Shown here one piece after another: positions 8,594 to 18,900 of a stretch of 64,000 nucleotides of DNA; position 1 is the first letter of the stretch, and each line of letters opens with the position of its first letter. Position numbers and translations under genes: made by a program. Origin of the DNA: Pelagicoccus sp. SDUM812005 (GTDB lineage Bacteria; Verrucomicrobiota; Verrucomicrobiia; Opitutales; Opitutaceae); NCBI RefSeq assembly GCF_031127875.1, contig NZ_JARXIA010000010.1, positions 154,097-218,096 of the forward strand, in the 5' to 3' direction. Under the pieces are notes generated by a model, which searched no databases, was not told where the DNA came from, and was given only the letters and a program-made list of their open reading frames with translations.

Positions 8594-11195
8594 TATTTAG
8601 GTCGAGAGCCTCCAGCGGATCGGGACCTTCCGCTTGGGCGATTTGGAGCTGGAGGTTCCTGAGAAGTTCGTAGGCCTCGGCAAAGCGCGGGGCGTCGGCA
8701 AGGGCTTGCAGCACGTGACGTTTGGCGCCTTCGGGGTCGGACTCTTGCGTCAGCTTGGCCATCTGGAAATGGAGGGAGGGGCGATCGGGCGTCTTGAGGG
8801 CGAGCAAGGCGGATACGGCTTCGATCGAGCGCGGCGGATGGTCGAGGGAACGGGAGGCGTCCAGTAAGGCGCGCCAAGGCGTTTCGGCCATGGGGTTGAT
8901 CGCGAGCCAAGCGTTGGACCACTTGAAGGTCTCGCGCGGATCGCCGCTCTCCTTGGCGAGCTCGAGCAGGCGGGTTACGGGCGGAAGTCGATTCGCTTCG
9001 TGGCGCAGCATGTCCTCCAAGGTGGTCCTCTCCTGCTCCGCGTATCCGATGCCCCGATACGCTTGGGCGAGGGGCCAGTGGGCGTTTTCCTGTCCGGGCA
9101 GGTAGCCAGCCGTTTCGACCAGCTCGCTTAGCAGCTCGATGGCTTCGTTCCAGTTTTCAGCCTCTAGGGCTTGGCGGGCTTGGTCGAGCGAGTCGCTGTA
9201 GTTTTTCTGGGGCGAGGCCAGATTCAGAACGGCGCCGAGCGGACCGGAGGCGGAATCGAAGCGGTAGTCGCTGGCCAGCTCGGAAGCCTGCTGCCGGGCA
9301 AAGGCGGCGAAGCCCTCGTCCAATTCCGCGAGCGGGGCGAGGTGCTGCTCGAGTCCGTCGTTGATGGATACGCCTTCGCCCAAGGCAACGAGCAGGTGCC
9401 GCAAGGGTTCCAAGCCGAAGTTTTGGGCGATGTATTCAATGACTAGGTACGACTGGTAGTAGGCAAATTGGATATCTTCGCCGTCCTCGGCTTGCAGGAA
9501 GGCGGAGCTCATGGAGCTGATCGGCTGCATTTGGCCGGAGAGGATACGGTTGCGGTAGGAGGCGCTCATGCGCTGTCCCCAAGCGGGATTGGCCTCCTGT
9601 TCCTCGTAGACGGAGATTCCTTCCGACAGCCAGCGTGGCATGCGGTTGTTGGTAAGGTGCAGGGTGATGGTATGGCAAAATTCGTGGAAGAGTACGGCTT
9701 CCCAGTTGGCCGCTCGGGTGGAGGGGCTGTTGATGGTGAAAACCGGCCCGAAGCAGACGCCGAGGAAGCCCGGATTTCCGGGAACGCCGAAGGTGCGGGT
9801 TTCGAAGTCGGCGGGATTGGGATAGATTTCGACGGTGGTCTTTTGCGGCAGCTCGAGGCCGTAGCGTTGGGTGAGCCGGGCATGGGCGTCCTCGAGCACG
9901 CGGAGGGCCCGCTGTCCGTAGACGGGCGCCTCTTCCTTGCTCATGCGGATGAGGAAGCGTTCCGATTCGATGGTTTCGAAATCCTGCAAGCGGTCCCGCA
10001 GTGTGACGAGGTTGTAGGCGGAAATGTTGTAGGGGTCGGCTTCGTGCACGGCGTCGGCGAGGGGCCAGGCTTCCTCGTTGCGACCGAGGCGCAGGAGGTC
10101 CTGGGCGAGCTGGATGCGAGCGGGATTGAAGGTTTCGTCCAGCCCGAGGGCGATGCGCTGGTGGCTCGCTCCGTCGGAGAAGCGGTACTTGCGGGACAGC
10201 TGCTTGCCGATGCGATAGTCCACGCCGGGGTTGCCGGGCCAGGAGGAGAGGGCGGCGGCTCGAAGGGTGTCGCCGCTCTCGCTGTCGTTACGCAGGTAGG
10301 CCAGGGTGGCCTTGAGGGCGAGGGCATCCGGATGGCGGGGGTTGGTTTGCAGGGCGGCGTCCAGGTTTTGCTCGGCGGCTTCGAAGGACTCGGCGGCGAG
10401 GAAATGCTCGGCGAGCAGGACCAGAGTGGCGGCGTGCCGCGGATTGATGGCGAGGGCTTGCTGGGCGTAGTTGATAAGCTGAGACCGGTCGCCTTCTTCG
10501 TAGGCGCAGGCCAGGCCGTAGAGGAGCTCGACGTGGTCGGGATATTCCAGGAGGCCTTCTTGGAAGGCCTTGGAGGCGAGCTTGAAATCGTCCTTGGACA
10601 AGGCGAGGTTCCCTGTACCGAGAAAAGCGGATACGGGCTTGCTGCTGAACTCCTGGGCCCGTCGGAAGAAGTTCTCCAGCACCAGCTTGGGTTCGACGTC
10701 GAACAGGAGGGCGATGTGCCCGATGGCGACCACGTTTTCTGGATCGTAGGCGTAGCGGCGGGAGCGTTCGTTGACGAGATAGCCGAGGGCGTCCTTCTGG
10801 CGTTCGGCCTCCAGGCTGCGGCCCGTGTAGAGGGCGGCTTGGCGAAGGAGCAGGCGGGGGCGAATCTCGTAGGAGCGTTCCTTAACGTAGGCGTCCAGCG
10901 AGACGTAGGCTTTTTCGTACTGGCCCAGGGCGAAGAGGGACTCCGCCTTGAGGATCTCCCAATCGGTAACCCAAGGGTCTAGCTCCTGGGCGGCTTGCGT
11001 GTAGTCGATGGCCTCCTCGTACTTGCCCGCATTGACGAGAACTCGGGCCCTTTCGAGGGTGGGCGCCTCGCTGAAGAGGTTCAGGACGTCCACTGCTCGG
11101 GCCTGCGGGAGGGCCAATAGGCAGGCGCAGAGCAGCCAGCCCAAGCGGATGGACTGGAGGCGTTTAGCGCGAATGAATCTGAGGCCGGTAGGCAC
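8577..11195 (-). CDS. Secreted TPR protein with peptidase-MA-like metalloprotease domain
   Basis: 872 residues from a GTG at 11195. A signal peptide (LGWLLCACLLALPQARA) is followed by TPR-like repeats over roughly residues 35-400. A gluzincin-type HEFCH zinc motif lies near residue 505, with a WLSEG glutamate about 25 residues later as likely third ligand. More TPR-like helices follow to the C-terminus. The protein is probably periplasmic and active as a peptidase, judging from the intact HExxH...E pattern. It is the first gene of the MoxR operon and overlaps DUF4159 by 17 nt. No ATG lies close by, so the GTG is the best start, although no strong ribosome site precedes it. Confidence 0.85.
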   Translation of the reverse strand: MPTGLRFIRAKRLQSIRLGWLLCACLLALPQARAVDVLNLFSEAPTLERARVLVNAGKYEEAIDYTQAAQELDPWVTDWEILKAESLFALGQYEKAYVSLDAYVKERSYEIRPRLLLRQAALYTGRSLEAERQKDALGYLVNERSRRYAYDPENVVAIGHIALLFDVEPKLVLENFFRRAQEFSSKPVSAFLGTGNLALSKDDFKLASKAFQEGLLEYPDHVELLYGLACAYEEGDRSQLINYAQQALAINPRHAATLVLLAEHFLAAESFEAAEQNLDAALQTNPRHPDALALKATLAYLRNDSESGDTLRAAALSSWPGNPGVDYRIGKQLSRKYRFSDGASHQRIALGLDETFNPARIQLAQDLLRLGRNEEAWPLADAVHEADPYNISAYNLVTLRDRLQDFETIESERFLIRMSKEEAPVYGQRALRVLEDAHARLTQRYGLELPQKTTVEIYPNPADFETRTFGVPGNPGFLGVCFGPVFTINSPSTRAANWEAVLFHEFCHTITLHLTNNRMPRWLSEGISVYEEQEANPAWGQRMSASYRNRILSGQMQPISSMSSAFLQAEDGEDIQFAYYQSYLVIEYIAQNFGLEPLRHLLVALGEGVSINDGLEQHLAPLAELDEGFAAFARQQASELASDYRFDSASGPLGAVLNLASPQKNYSDSLDQARQALEAENWNEAIELLSELVETAGYLPGQENAHWPLAQAYRGIGYAEQERTTLEDMLRHEANRLPPVTRLLELAKESGDPRETFKWSNAWLAINPMAETPWRALLDASRSLDHPPRSIEAVSALLALKTPDRPSLHFQMAKLTQESDPEGAKRHVLQALADAPRFAEAYELLRNLQLQIAQAEGPDPLEALDLNNDFVN

Positions 11196-11496
11196 GGGAT
11201 TGGGATTGGATTAGGCAGGTAGGTGCAGCACTGGAAAAGGAAACGGCTTGGGCTCGCTTCGGATTGCGTCGGCGAAGCGAGAGTTTTGCAGGGGCAAAAA
11301 GGCCCCCAGACTATGCCACCAAAGCTAGCGTCGCGCCACTCCAGAGCGGTGAAATTGGCGTTCAATTTTGCAGCACGGTCCGAGGGACGTAGGGAACGAC
11401 CAGGGCAGGCGGGATGGGGCCGTTTCGCGGCAGGCGAAGCCTTTTTACGTTGCGGACGGGAAGTCAGGATCGCTTTGTCTGCATGCTTTCGCGTCG

Positions 11497-12399
11497 ATGA
11501 AACCTTTATCCTTCAGCTTCTATTTGCAGGTCCTGGTCTGCGCCGCTCTTTGGGGCAGCGCCTTTCCGGTGATCAAGTTGAGCTACGAGGCCTTGGCTAT
11601 CGATGGCTTCCAGGAGCAAATGGTATTCGCCGGCTTGCGCTTCACGCTGGCGGGCTTGCTGATCGTGCCGTTTTGCCGGAGCTCGGTGGTGGAGACGGTC
11701 CGGACCGCTCCCCGCGGCTTGCTGATTTGGGTGATCCTCGGGCAAACGGTTTTGCAGTATGTGTTTTTCTACTACGCCTTGAGCGTTTCCAGCGGAACCC
11801 TCGGAGCCTTGCTGGGAAGCTCGGGCAGCTTTTGGTGGATGTTGCTCGCTCCGCTCCTCCTGCGGACGGCGCTGCCGAGCGGGTGGCAATGGGCCATGAT
11901 CGGGCTTTGCTCGCTGGGAATCGGCTTAGCGGTCTACGCTCCGGGGGCGGGAAGCGGGCAGGTCGGCCTCGGGGCTTTGTGTTTCCTGCTGGCGTCGCTC
12001 TCCGGTGCCTTCGGAGCCATCGGGCTCAAGAAGCTGTCGGCCTTCCACGGGAGTCGAGCCATCACGGCGATCTCGCTCTTCGCGGGCGGCCTGTGCCTGC
12101 TGCTGGTCGGGCTCGAGGGCTGGGACGGATTTTGGAGGGATTTGAGCGGAAAGGCCTTGTGGGCCCTGCTGTACTTGGCGTTCCTGTCGGCAACCGCCTT
12201 CACCCTTTGGAACCGTTTGATCGAGCAATACAGCGTCAATGTCCTCTCGGCCTACCGTTTCCTGATCCCGCTCTGCGGCGTGATCGAGTCCTCCCTGCTG
12301 GTGGAGGGCGAGACGATCGGGCTTGGCATCGTGCTGGGCGGAACCTTGATCCTCGGGGCCCTCTATGGAATGAGCCGCCTGGAAAGGCGGGCTGCTTAG
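11497..12399 (+). CDS. EamA/DMT-superfamily transporter
   Basis: 300 residues beginning MKPLSFSFYLQVLVCAALWG, with about ten hydrophobic helices arranged as two EamA repeats. The WGSAFPVIK motif in helix 1 and the AFTLWNRLIEQYS segment before the last pair of helices are typical of drug/metabolite exporters of the inner membrane. An in-frame extension runs upstream to 11368, but it lacks hydrophobic character, so the ATG at 11497 is preferred. Its stop overlaps that of the convergent SBF-like transporter. The substrate cannot be read from the sequence. Confidence 0.9.
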   Translation: MKPLSFSFYLQVLVCAALWGSAFPVIKLSYEALAIDGFQEQMVFAGLRFTLAGLLIVPFCRSSVVETVRTAPRGLLIWVILGQTVLQYVFFYYALSVSSGTLGALLGSSGSFWWMLLAPLLLRTALPSGWQWAMIGLCSLGIGLAVYAPGAGSGQVGLGALCFLLASLSGAFGAIGLKKLSAFHGSRAITAISLFAGGLCLLLVGLEGWDGFWRDLSGKALWALLYLAFLSATAFTLWNRLIEQYSVNVLSAYRFLIPLCGVIESSLLVEGETIGLGIVLGGTLILGALYGMSRLERRAA

Positions 12400-13424
12400 G
12401 CGGCTACTACTTTTTTGGCGAAAACGGGGCTTAGGACGCCGGCTAGAAATAGTTGGAGGGCGTGGTAGCAAAGCAGCGGCAGGATGACGAGGCCGAGAGA
12501 AGGAGCGGGAACCCCGTCGGAGCCGCCCGCGAAGATGAGCGCTGCCATGGGCACCCCTGCGGCCAGTGTCTTTTGTGAGCCGCAGAAGAAAGCGGCGATC
12601 CGTTCCGGCATCTGCTGGGAGGCCAGCGGGCTCGCGAGCCAGACGATTGCGGAAAAGGAGAGCAGGTAGATGAAGGTGAGAAGCAGCGCTCCCAGCAGTT
12701 CCTGGCTTGCCACAGTCTGCCAGACGCCGCTGGCGAAGCTTCCGCAGAAGGCGGAGTACACGATGTAGAGCACGAAGCCGTTGCTCAATCGCTTGAACAG
12801 GACCTTCGAGCCTTGAGCCCAGTCGCGGACGAATGGACGGATCGCTTGGCCGAGCAGGAGAGGCAGCAAGACCAGCAGGGACAGTTTGCCTATAAGCGGA
12901 AGCAAGGGGAGCTCCGCCGTGATGGAGGAGCTCAGCAGCGCGGCGCAAAGCGCGGGCGTAGCGAAGATGCCGAGCACGTTGGAGCAGGTGGTGGAAAAGA
13001 GGGCTGCGGAGCTGTCGCCCTCGCTATTGGCGGTCATGACGATAGCGGAGGAGATGGTCGTGGGAAGGGCCGACAGGAAGAGGAAGCCCGCCCGCAAGTC
13101 CGCTTGAATCCAGGATCCGGATACCAGCAGAAGACAGAGCATGCAAGCAGGGGCCAGCAGGAAGATCGCGATTTGGCAGAAGCCGTGCAGGCGGAACTTC
13201 GTGGCGCTGGCGGCGATCTGCCGCGTCGGGAGGAAGAGGCCCTGAACCAGGAAGGTCAGGGCCACGGCGACTTTCGTGGTGAGCTCCGGATGCAGGGGGC
13301 CGCCCTCGTTGCCGAGGCTCGGGTAGGCGAAGGCGGCCAAGGCCACGCCCAGCAAGGCCAGGGTAAAGCCATGGCCACGGGTCGCTGCTTTGAATTTTCG
13401 GAGTTGGATCGGCACGATGGACAA
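12396..13424 (-). CDS. SBF-like (bile acid:sodium symporter family) transporter
   Basis: 342 residues with about ten transmembrane helices. The LVQGLFLPTRQI motif and the PTTISSAIVMTANSEGD segment are hallmarks of the SBF-like group of the bile acid/sodium symporter superfamily (YfeH-like). A C-terminal FCGSQKTLAAGVPMA block corresponds to the second conserved motif. The transporter acts in the inner membrane; substrate unknown. The frame opens with TTG at 13424; a GTG at 13415 is an equally possible start. It is convergent with the EamA gene and overlaps its stop codon. Confidence 0.88.
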   Translation of the reverse strand: MSIVPIQLRKFKAATRGHGFTLALLGVALAAFAYPSLGNEGGPLHPELTTKVAVALTFLVQGLFLPTRQIAASATKFRLHGFCQIAIFLLAPACMLCLLLVSGSWIQADLRAGFLFLSALPTTISSAIVMTANSEGDSSAALFSTTCSNVLGIFATPALCAALLSSSITAELPLLPLIGKLSLLVLLPLLLGQAIRPFVRDWAQGSKVLFKRLSNGFVLYIVYSAFCGSFASGVWQTVASQELLGALLLTFIYLLSFSAIVWLASPLASQQMPERIAAFFCGSQKTLAAGVPMAALIFAGGSDGVPAPSLGLVILPLLCYHALQLFLAGVLSPVFAKKVVAA

Positions 13425-13543
13425 GAGGATGCGTGCCAGGGATTGGCTGTCTACCTTTGTTTGTCGGTGCTCGGTAAATCGGTCTTTGAGCAGGAATGTT
13501 CTGGAAGCGGAGGGTGAAATGGATTGTTAGATAGCCCTGTCGC

Positions 13544-15688
13544 ATGAAACGATTCTCCCCCCAGAAATCCCTTTTCGTCCTAGGCTCCGCATATATTGCG
13601 GTCATGGCGCTCTTTTTCGGCTGCTCGAAAAAGGCGGAAGAACAAGACCGGGCCGCGGTCCCCACCGACACCGTCGCGGAACACGGCGATTGGCGGCAGC
13701 CCGAGACCTGCTTGAAGTGCCACGAGGAAGAGCATAGCTCCTGGGTCGGCAGCCATCACGCCAACGCGAACCGCTTCGTCGATATCGAAACCGATGCCGC
13801 CCGCTACGGCGTAGGCGAGTTCAAGGACGCGGCCGGACGCGAGTATCGGGTGAGCCATGAGGGCGGAGAATTCTTTATCAGCGAAAAGAACGCGGATGGC
13901 GATTACCTCCCGGCCAAGGCCAAGGCGGTGATCGGACTTACGCCCCTGCAGCAGCCGCTGGTGGAAGGCGAACGGGGACGCTGGCAGGCTCACGCCATGG
14001 CTTGGGATACGGAGAAGAAGGAATGGTTCAACGTGTTCGGCGACGAGGAACGTTTGCTGGGCGAATGGGGACATTGGTCCGGGCAGGGCATGAACTGGAA
14101 CTCCAACTGCGCCTGGTGCCATACCACTGAATACGAAAAGAACTACGATCCGGCCAAGGACAGCTACGCCAGCTCTTGGACCCATCAGGGCATCAGCTGT
14201 ATCGCCTGCCATTCCGACATGGAAGAGCATGTGGCCAACGCCGGCAAAGCGGACTACCTGCCGCCAGCGAAGCCGGACATGCGGGTCATGATGGAAAACT
14301 GCGCCAGTTGCCACGCGCGCCGCGAAGAGCTCTCGCACGGCGACTTCAAGGCAGGCGAATCCTTCGAGGACCACTACCGCCTCATGCTCTACGATCATCC
14401 CACCGCCTATTTCCCAGATGGCAAGGCGAACGAGGAAAACTTCGTCTGGGGTTCCTTCATGCATAGCAAGATGGGCCACGCCGGCGTCTCCTGCATGGAT
14501 TGCCACGATCCTCATGAAACGACCCTGAAGCTGCCCGCCGACACCAACGCCACTTGTATCCAGTGCCACAGTACCGGAAATCTCGGAGCCAGCATCGTGG
14601 ACCTCTCGAATCACAGTCGCCATCCGATCGGGTCGGAAGGAGATTCCTGTGTGGCTTGCCATATGCCGGAACGCGACTATATGGCTCGCGATCCGCGTCG
14701 TGACCACGGATTTACGATTCCGGATCCCTACATGGCAAAGACCTTCGGAGCTCCCGATGCCTGTAGCGAGTGTCACCAAGATATCGATACCGACGAACTA
14801 CTCGGCCAATTCAACCAATGGTTCGGCGAGTCGGAGCGAGTGGCCGACCTGCGTCAGCGCGCTCACTTGCTGAGCGATGCGTGGACGGGGGCGCTGGCGG
14901 AGCCGGAGGCCATTATCGAGCGGCTGAAGGCGGAGGAGAATCCGTATTGGCAAGCCAGTTGGCTGCGTCTGCTCAGGCCCTTCGTCGGACTGGACGCGGT
15001 ACGCGACTTAGCTCTCTCCTACAAGGATGCCGAGCATGCGATCGTGCGAGATTCCGCGGTGCTGCTGCTTGGCAGCCGCCAGGATGGGCTGGAGGCGCTG
15101 CAGGCGGCCGCCCAGGATCCGGCCCGCATCGTTCGTATGCAGGCTGCGGATACGCTATCGGGAAGCCCTTACATGACGCCGGAGCTCCGCGAAGAGTACA
15201 ACGAATACTTGCGCTACAATGCGGATCGCCCATCCGGAGCCTTGAAGCTGGCCTCGCAGGCGGCGAGCAACGGCAACGCGGACTTGGTTAAGCAGTACGG
15301 GGAGCTCGCGATCGGCTTCGATCGCAAGAGCGCTCCCATCCGCTACGACGTATCCATTCTTTACGATCGGGTGGGGTTGATTGCCGAGGCGATCCAGCAC
15401 CTGAGGATCGCCAGCGCCTACGATCCGAATTCCGGATTGTATCCCTTTTCCATTGGCCTGTTGCTTGCGGAGCAAGGAAACAATCAGGATGCGGTGGCTT
15501 CGATGAAAAAGGCCCTGCGCATCGATCCGAGCCAAGATCGCTGGTGGTTCAACCTAGCCGTTTTGCAAACGCGCTTAGGCGACGTGCTCTCGGCGCGTGA
15601 CAGCCTTGCCGAAGCCTTGAAGCTCGCCCCGCAAGAGGCTGCGTACCTGCAATTCATGCAGCAACTCACGGGAGCGGGAGTTCGTTAG
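13544..15688 (+). CDS. Eight-haem c-type cytochrome lipoprotein with HEAT/TPR C-terminus
   Basis: 714 residues. A lipoprotein signal with lipobox cysteine (ALFFGCSKK) places it on a membrane on the outer side of the inner membrane. Eight CxxCH haem motifs are visible: CLKCH, CAWCH, CIACH, CASCH, CMDCH, CIQCH, CVACH and CSECH, over about residues 57-410. The later part has HEAT-like repeats (about 420-545) and TPR repeats (about 580-700). The architecture matches multihaem cytochrome c family proteins with C-terminal TPRs, common in Planctomycetes and Verrucomicrobia, which are proposed to be redox proteins. It stands alone between convergent and repeat-bearing regions, so the electron partner is unknown. 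Confidence 0.9.
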   Translation: MKRFSPQKSLFVLGSAYIAVMALFFGCSKKAEEQDRAAVPTDTVAEHGDWRQPETCLKCHEEEHSSWVGSHHANANRFVDIETDAARYGVGEFKDAAGREYRVSHEGGEFFISEKNADGDYLPAKAKAVIGLTPLQQPLVEGERGRWQAHAMAWDTEKKEWFNVFGDEERLLGEWGHWSGQGMNWNSNCAWCHTTEYEKNYDPAKDSYASSWTHQGISCIACHSDMEEHVANAGKADYLPPAKPDMRVMMENCASCHARREELSHGDFKAGESFEDHYRLMLYDHPTAYFPDGKANEENFVWGSFMHSKMGHAGVSCMDCHDPHETTLKLPADTNATCIQCHSTGNLGASIVDLSNHSRHPIGSEGDSCVACHMPERDYMARDPRRDHGFTIPDPYMAKTFGAPDACSECHQDIDTDELLGQFNQWFGESERVADLRQRAHLLSDAWTGALAEPEAIIERLKAEENPYWQASWLRLLRPFVGLDAVRDLALSYKDAEHAIVRDSAVLLLGSRQDGLEALQAAAQDPARIVRMQAADTLSGSPYMTPELREEYNEYLRYNADRPSGALKLASQAASNGNADLVKQYGELAIGFDRKSAPIRYDVSILYDRVGLIAEAIQHLRIASAYDPNSGLYPFSIGLLLAEQGNNQDAVASMKKALRIDPSQDRWWFNLAVLQTRLGDVLSARDSLAEALKLAPQEAAYLQFMQQLTGAGVR

Positions 15689-15704
15689 CCAAGCTGGAGC
15701 GTTT

Positions 15705-15793
15705 TTCGTTTAGTTAGTCGTACTGTGTGATGAGGGAAACGCGGCGTGCCCGGCGGTCCCGCCCTACCTTATGCGAATGATCAAACGAAAAAT
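15705..15793 (+). repeat. 89-bp dispersed repeat, copy 1
   Basis: The ends are inverted (TTTTTCGTTT on the left, AAACGAAAAA on the right). The centre contains GGCGGTCCCGCC, able to fold into a small hairpin. The same sequence, reverse-complemented, occupies 63912-64000, and a left-truncated copy lies at 49170-49223. This copy sits in the gap after the cytochrome gene. It resembles a non-coding mobile repeat (MITE or REP-like); no open frame is present. Confidence 0.85.
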
Positions 15794-15885
15794 ACTCTAG
15801 CCCCGAGGAGCGTTCATCGTTTAAGGAGGGGCGAGGCCGCTTGACGATTGGCATCGAAGCTACACGTATCGAGTGTTAGAATACC

Positions 15886-15920
15886 AAAAAAACGGCCTCC
15901 TTCGAGAGAAGGAGACCGTT
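15886..15920 (-). terminator. Rho-independent terminator of the TonB receptor gene
   Basis: Read on the minus strand, a 13-nt near-perfect stem (AACGGTCTCCTTC with GAAGGAGGCCGTT) closes a TCTC loop and runs into a tract of seven T. It begins 27 nt after the receptor stop codon. Confidence 0.88.
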
Positions 15921-15946
15921 GAGAATCGTTGGACGATGAGCTTCGT

Positions 15947-18900
15947 CTAGAAGTCCAAGGTCGTGGTCAGGATGAACTGGCGGGGATCCTTGATACGGAA
16001 GGCATTGGCGGAACCGTCGTAGTTGACCCCTACCGTTTGCAGGCCGCCGTCTTCGAACGCGTTGACGATGTTGAGCTGAACCTTGAGGTTCAAGTCGTCG
16101 CTAAGCGCCTTGTCGTAGCTGAACCAGAGGTCCGTGTAGGTGTTCGCTTCGTCGTAGATCGGACGGCTGATGTCAGCCAAGGTGATATCTGTCGCGCCCG
16201 CTACTGCTGGATTGGGGCGACCGTAGTAGCCGATGATCGCTTTGTCTTCCCAGCGCATGCTGCCGCCGACCGCGAAGTTTTTGAAGCGGCCGTCTGTGAA
16301 GCGGTAGTTGGTGAGGATGGACGAGCGGTACTTGCGTTGACCGGGGGAGGCTTGTCCCTCGAGTTCGCTGTAGATCGCGTACTGCGGAGCGACTACATTG
16401 TTGTAGTAGTCCTCAACATACACGTTACCCCATTGGTCGTCGTCGCTCACGTTGCTGTTGAATCCGGTAGATTTCCAGAAGTTGGTGAGATCGACTCTAC
16501 GTCCACCAGGAGTCTGGTAGGTGGCGAACTCTTGGTATTCCGGCAGCAAGTAATCCGCTGCTTTGGCAGACTGCCAAACTGGGAAGCGAACGTCGTACCA
16601 TTCGTCGAACTCCTTGAGTACGCCGGAGTAGACGGTCTCTTGCTCGCCGCCAGTTACCTTGATGGTCCAGTTTTCAGTAGGATTGTAGGTAAGGGTCAGC
16701 TCCATTCCTTCGGCGACGGCCGAACGTGTGGCTCCGATGCTTCCAATGTCTTGGTAGTAGTCGTAAGGGAGCTGCCAGATTGCAGCGATATCGTCCTCCA
16801 GCGCTTCTTCCTGAGCTGTGGAGAGATTGGTACCGAAATTATCCTCTGTTGGGTCCTCGCCGATGTTGATCAAGGCGATGGTGCGCGCCCAGTTGCGGAA
16901 GAGCGTGGTATCTACGTTGTTCGTCAGACGACTGATCGAAGCGCCAGGGCTGGTGCGTTCGTTGTCGTTGGACGACTTGAACCAGTTGAGACGCGCGAAG
17001 AGCTTTCCTTCGAAGAGGGAGAACTGAACACCGTAGTCTTCGCCTTCGCCTGTCGGCTTCGGCAGCGGGGTGCCGAAGGCGTCAACCGCAGGGCTGCTGG
17101 GCGGGTTGAAGTTGTCGGACTTGTTGTAGCTGAAGCCGAGGGTGTTCAAGAACTCGCTATCGATGCCACCCCAGTTCCTGAAAGGACGAAATACGCCGCC
17201 GAGGGTTTCGGTATCGCCAGAGAGACGGTCCCAGTAGTTGTAGCGGTTGAGGATGGTCTCGGTTTGCAAGACGCCGTTAACCCACTGCTCCTGATTCGTC
17301 ATGCTTGGGGCAATCTGATTCTGGCTTTCGTCCAGAAGGGCTCCCGTCGTGGTGGAACGCGCCTTGTAGTCATCGGTTCTCACGCCGATGGTGGCGACGA
17401 TGCGGTCTTCCCAAAGGCGGCTCGTGATAGAGAAGCTTTCGGAATCGACCTGGCGTTGCGTTCCTCCTGTTCCCCAAGGGGTGTCGACCCAACCGGTGGT
17501 GTATTGCAGGCCGTCCCAAGAGCTGTTTCCGTAGTCGAAGTAGCTCATGTCGCCGGTGTAGCTTTCCGCTCTCCAGGTTCCGGATCCTTGCGTCACCTTG
17601 CCGTTGGGATCGCTAGGATCGGCGAGGTAGAAGAGGCGGTGTACGCTGCGGTTGGTGCCGGCGTAGCCCGTGGGTGAACCGTCAGGGTTGTTGTTCGGGT
17701 TCGGCAGGAAATGACGCACGCCGGAGGCGTTGCCTTCCTCGCTGTCCTGGATGAACCAGCGCTTGCGGATGAACTGGCTTTCCACTTTGTTGGTGGTCAT
17801 GTTCGCTACCACCTGATGGCTACCGAGCCACTTGGTCCAGTTGTCGTTCTTCGTGAAGTCGGGAGTCCATGCCAGCATCGCTCGAGTGCTCTCGTTGCGG
17901 CTGTTGTTGAGGAACTGGTCAGGATCGAAGTCGTAGGCGTAGGTCTTCCCGAAGTAAGGGTTAACGGTTCCGTCTGGATAGTGTGTATTCGTATCCACAT
18001 ACACGGTCGCTACGTTGAGCTGCGATACGGTGTAGTTCGTGGTCGAATCGTAATCCTGGCGGAAGTAACCTGCGTTGAAGTTTAAGTCTTCGAGGATCTC
18101 TTGTTCGAACTCCAGGTTGTAGGTCTTAGCGTCCCCCTTGCCAAAATTCATGTTAAGAATATTGGTGGACGTGTAGTCGTACACAGAGGTATCCGTAACC
18201 CCCGGCCACTTATAGCTGCCAATGAGAGCCCCGCTGGACGTTCTATTTAGCGTAGGATTCAGGCGGCTTTGCGAATAGGCGGTATCGTATGCGTCCGCCC
18301 AGACTGGGTTGGCGTAAACTTCATCCGTAGTAGCTACATTATCAAGAAGGCCGTTGTTGTTAGTGCCTCCTGATGGATCAGCGGTGAATCCTGCGGAATA
18401 AGGCCCACCGTAATAATAGTCGTAGCTAACCGGGGCGCCGTTCGCAACTTGGATCTTCGGACGGGAGGAGTTGCCGAACTCGATACCGGGCGTATACAGG
18501 ACAGAGTCTTGGTTGCCGATGGCATCCCAACCATAGATTTTAACACCGTTGTAGGTTGTTTGATCGTCGTTCCATTGAGACGCGTCGTAGCCGGGGAGGC
18601 CCATGATGTAAGCGCGAGTTTCGTCCATACGGGGAGAGTCGGCTCGTTGCGCGATCGGTCCCTTCATTTGGCCCGATGCGTTGGATAGCATTCCATTGGA
18701 AGGATTGTATCCCCATGATCCGCCTTCAATCCACGGTGTCGCCGCGTCGCGAGGGGTCAAGGTGTTGGGGCGGTTGTGGTCGTTCGAGAAACTCTCGATC
18801 GTGAAGCGCAAGCGGGTCTTTTCGAACGGATCGTAGGTTATGGCTCCATACGCGCGCTCGGTCTTGTCGTAGGACGGCTTGCGTTCGAAATTCTTCTTGT

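Noticed and set aside
9468..10982. 504-codon plus-strand frame opposite the TPR peptidase
   Set aside because: Antisense, low-complexity, no ribosome site or motif.
11223..12434. 403-codon plus-strand frame overlapping the EamA gene
   Set aside because: Arg/Gly-rich out-of-frame translation; the 11497-12399 frame shows clear transmembrane and family motifs.
15929..17677. 582-codon plus-strand frame opposite the TonB receptor
   Set aside because: Low-complexity Val/Arg/Glu-rich translation with no motif, exactly antisense to a strong receptor gene; a GC-driven shadow frame.
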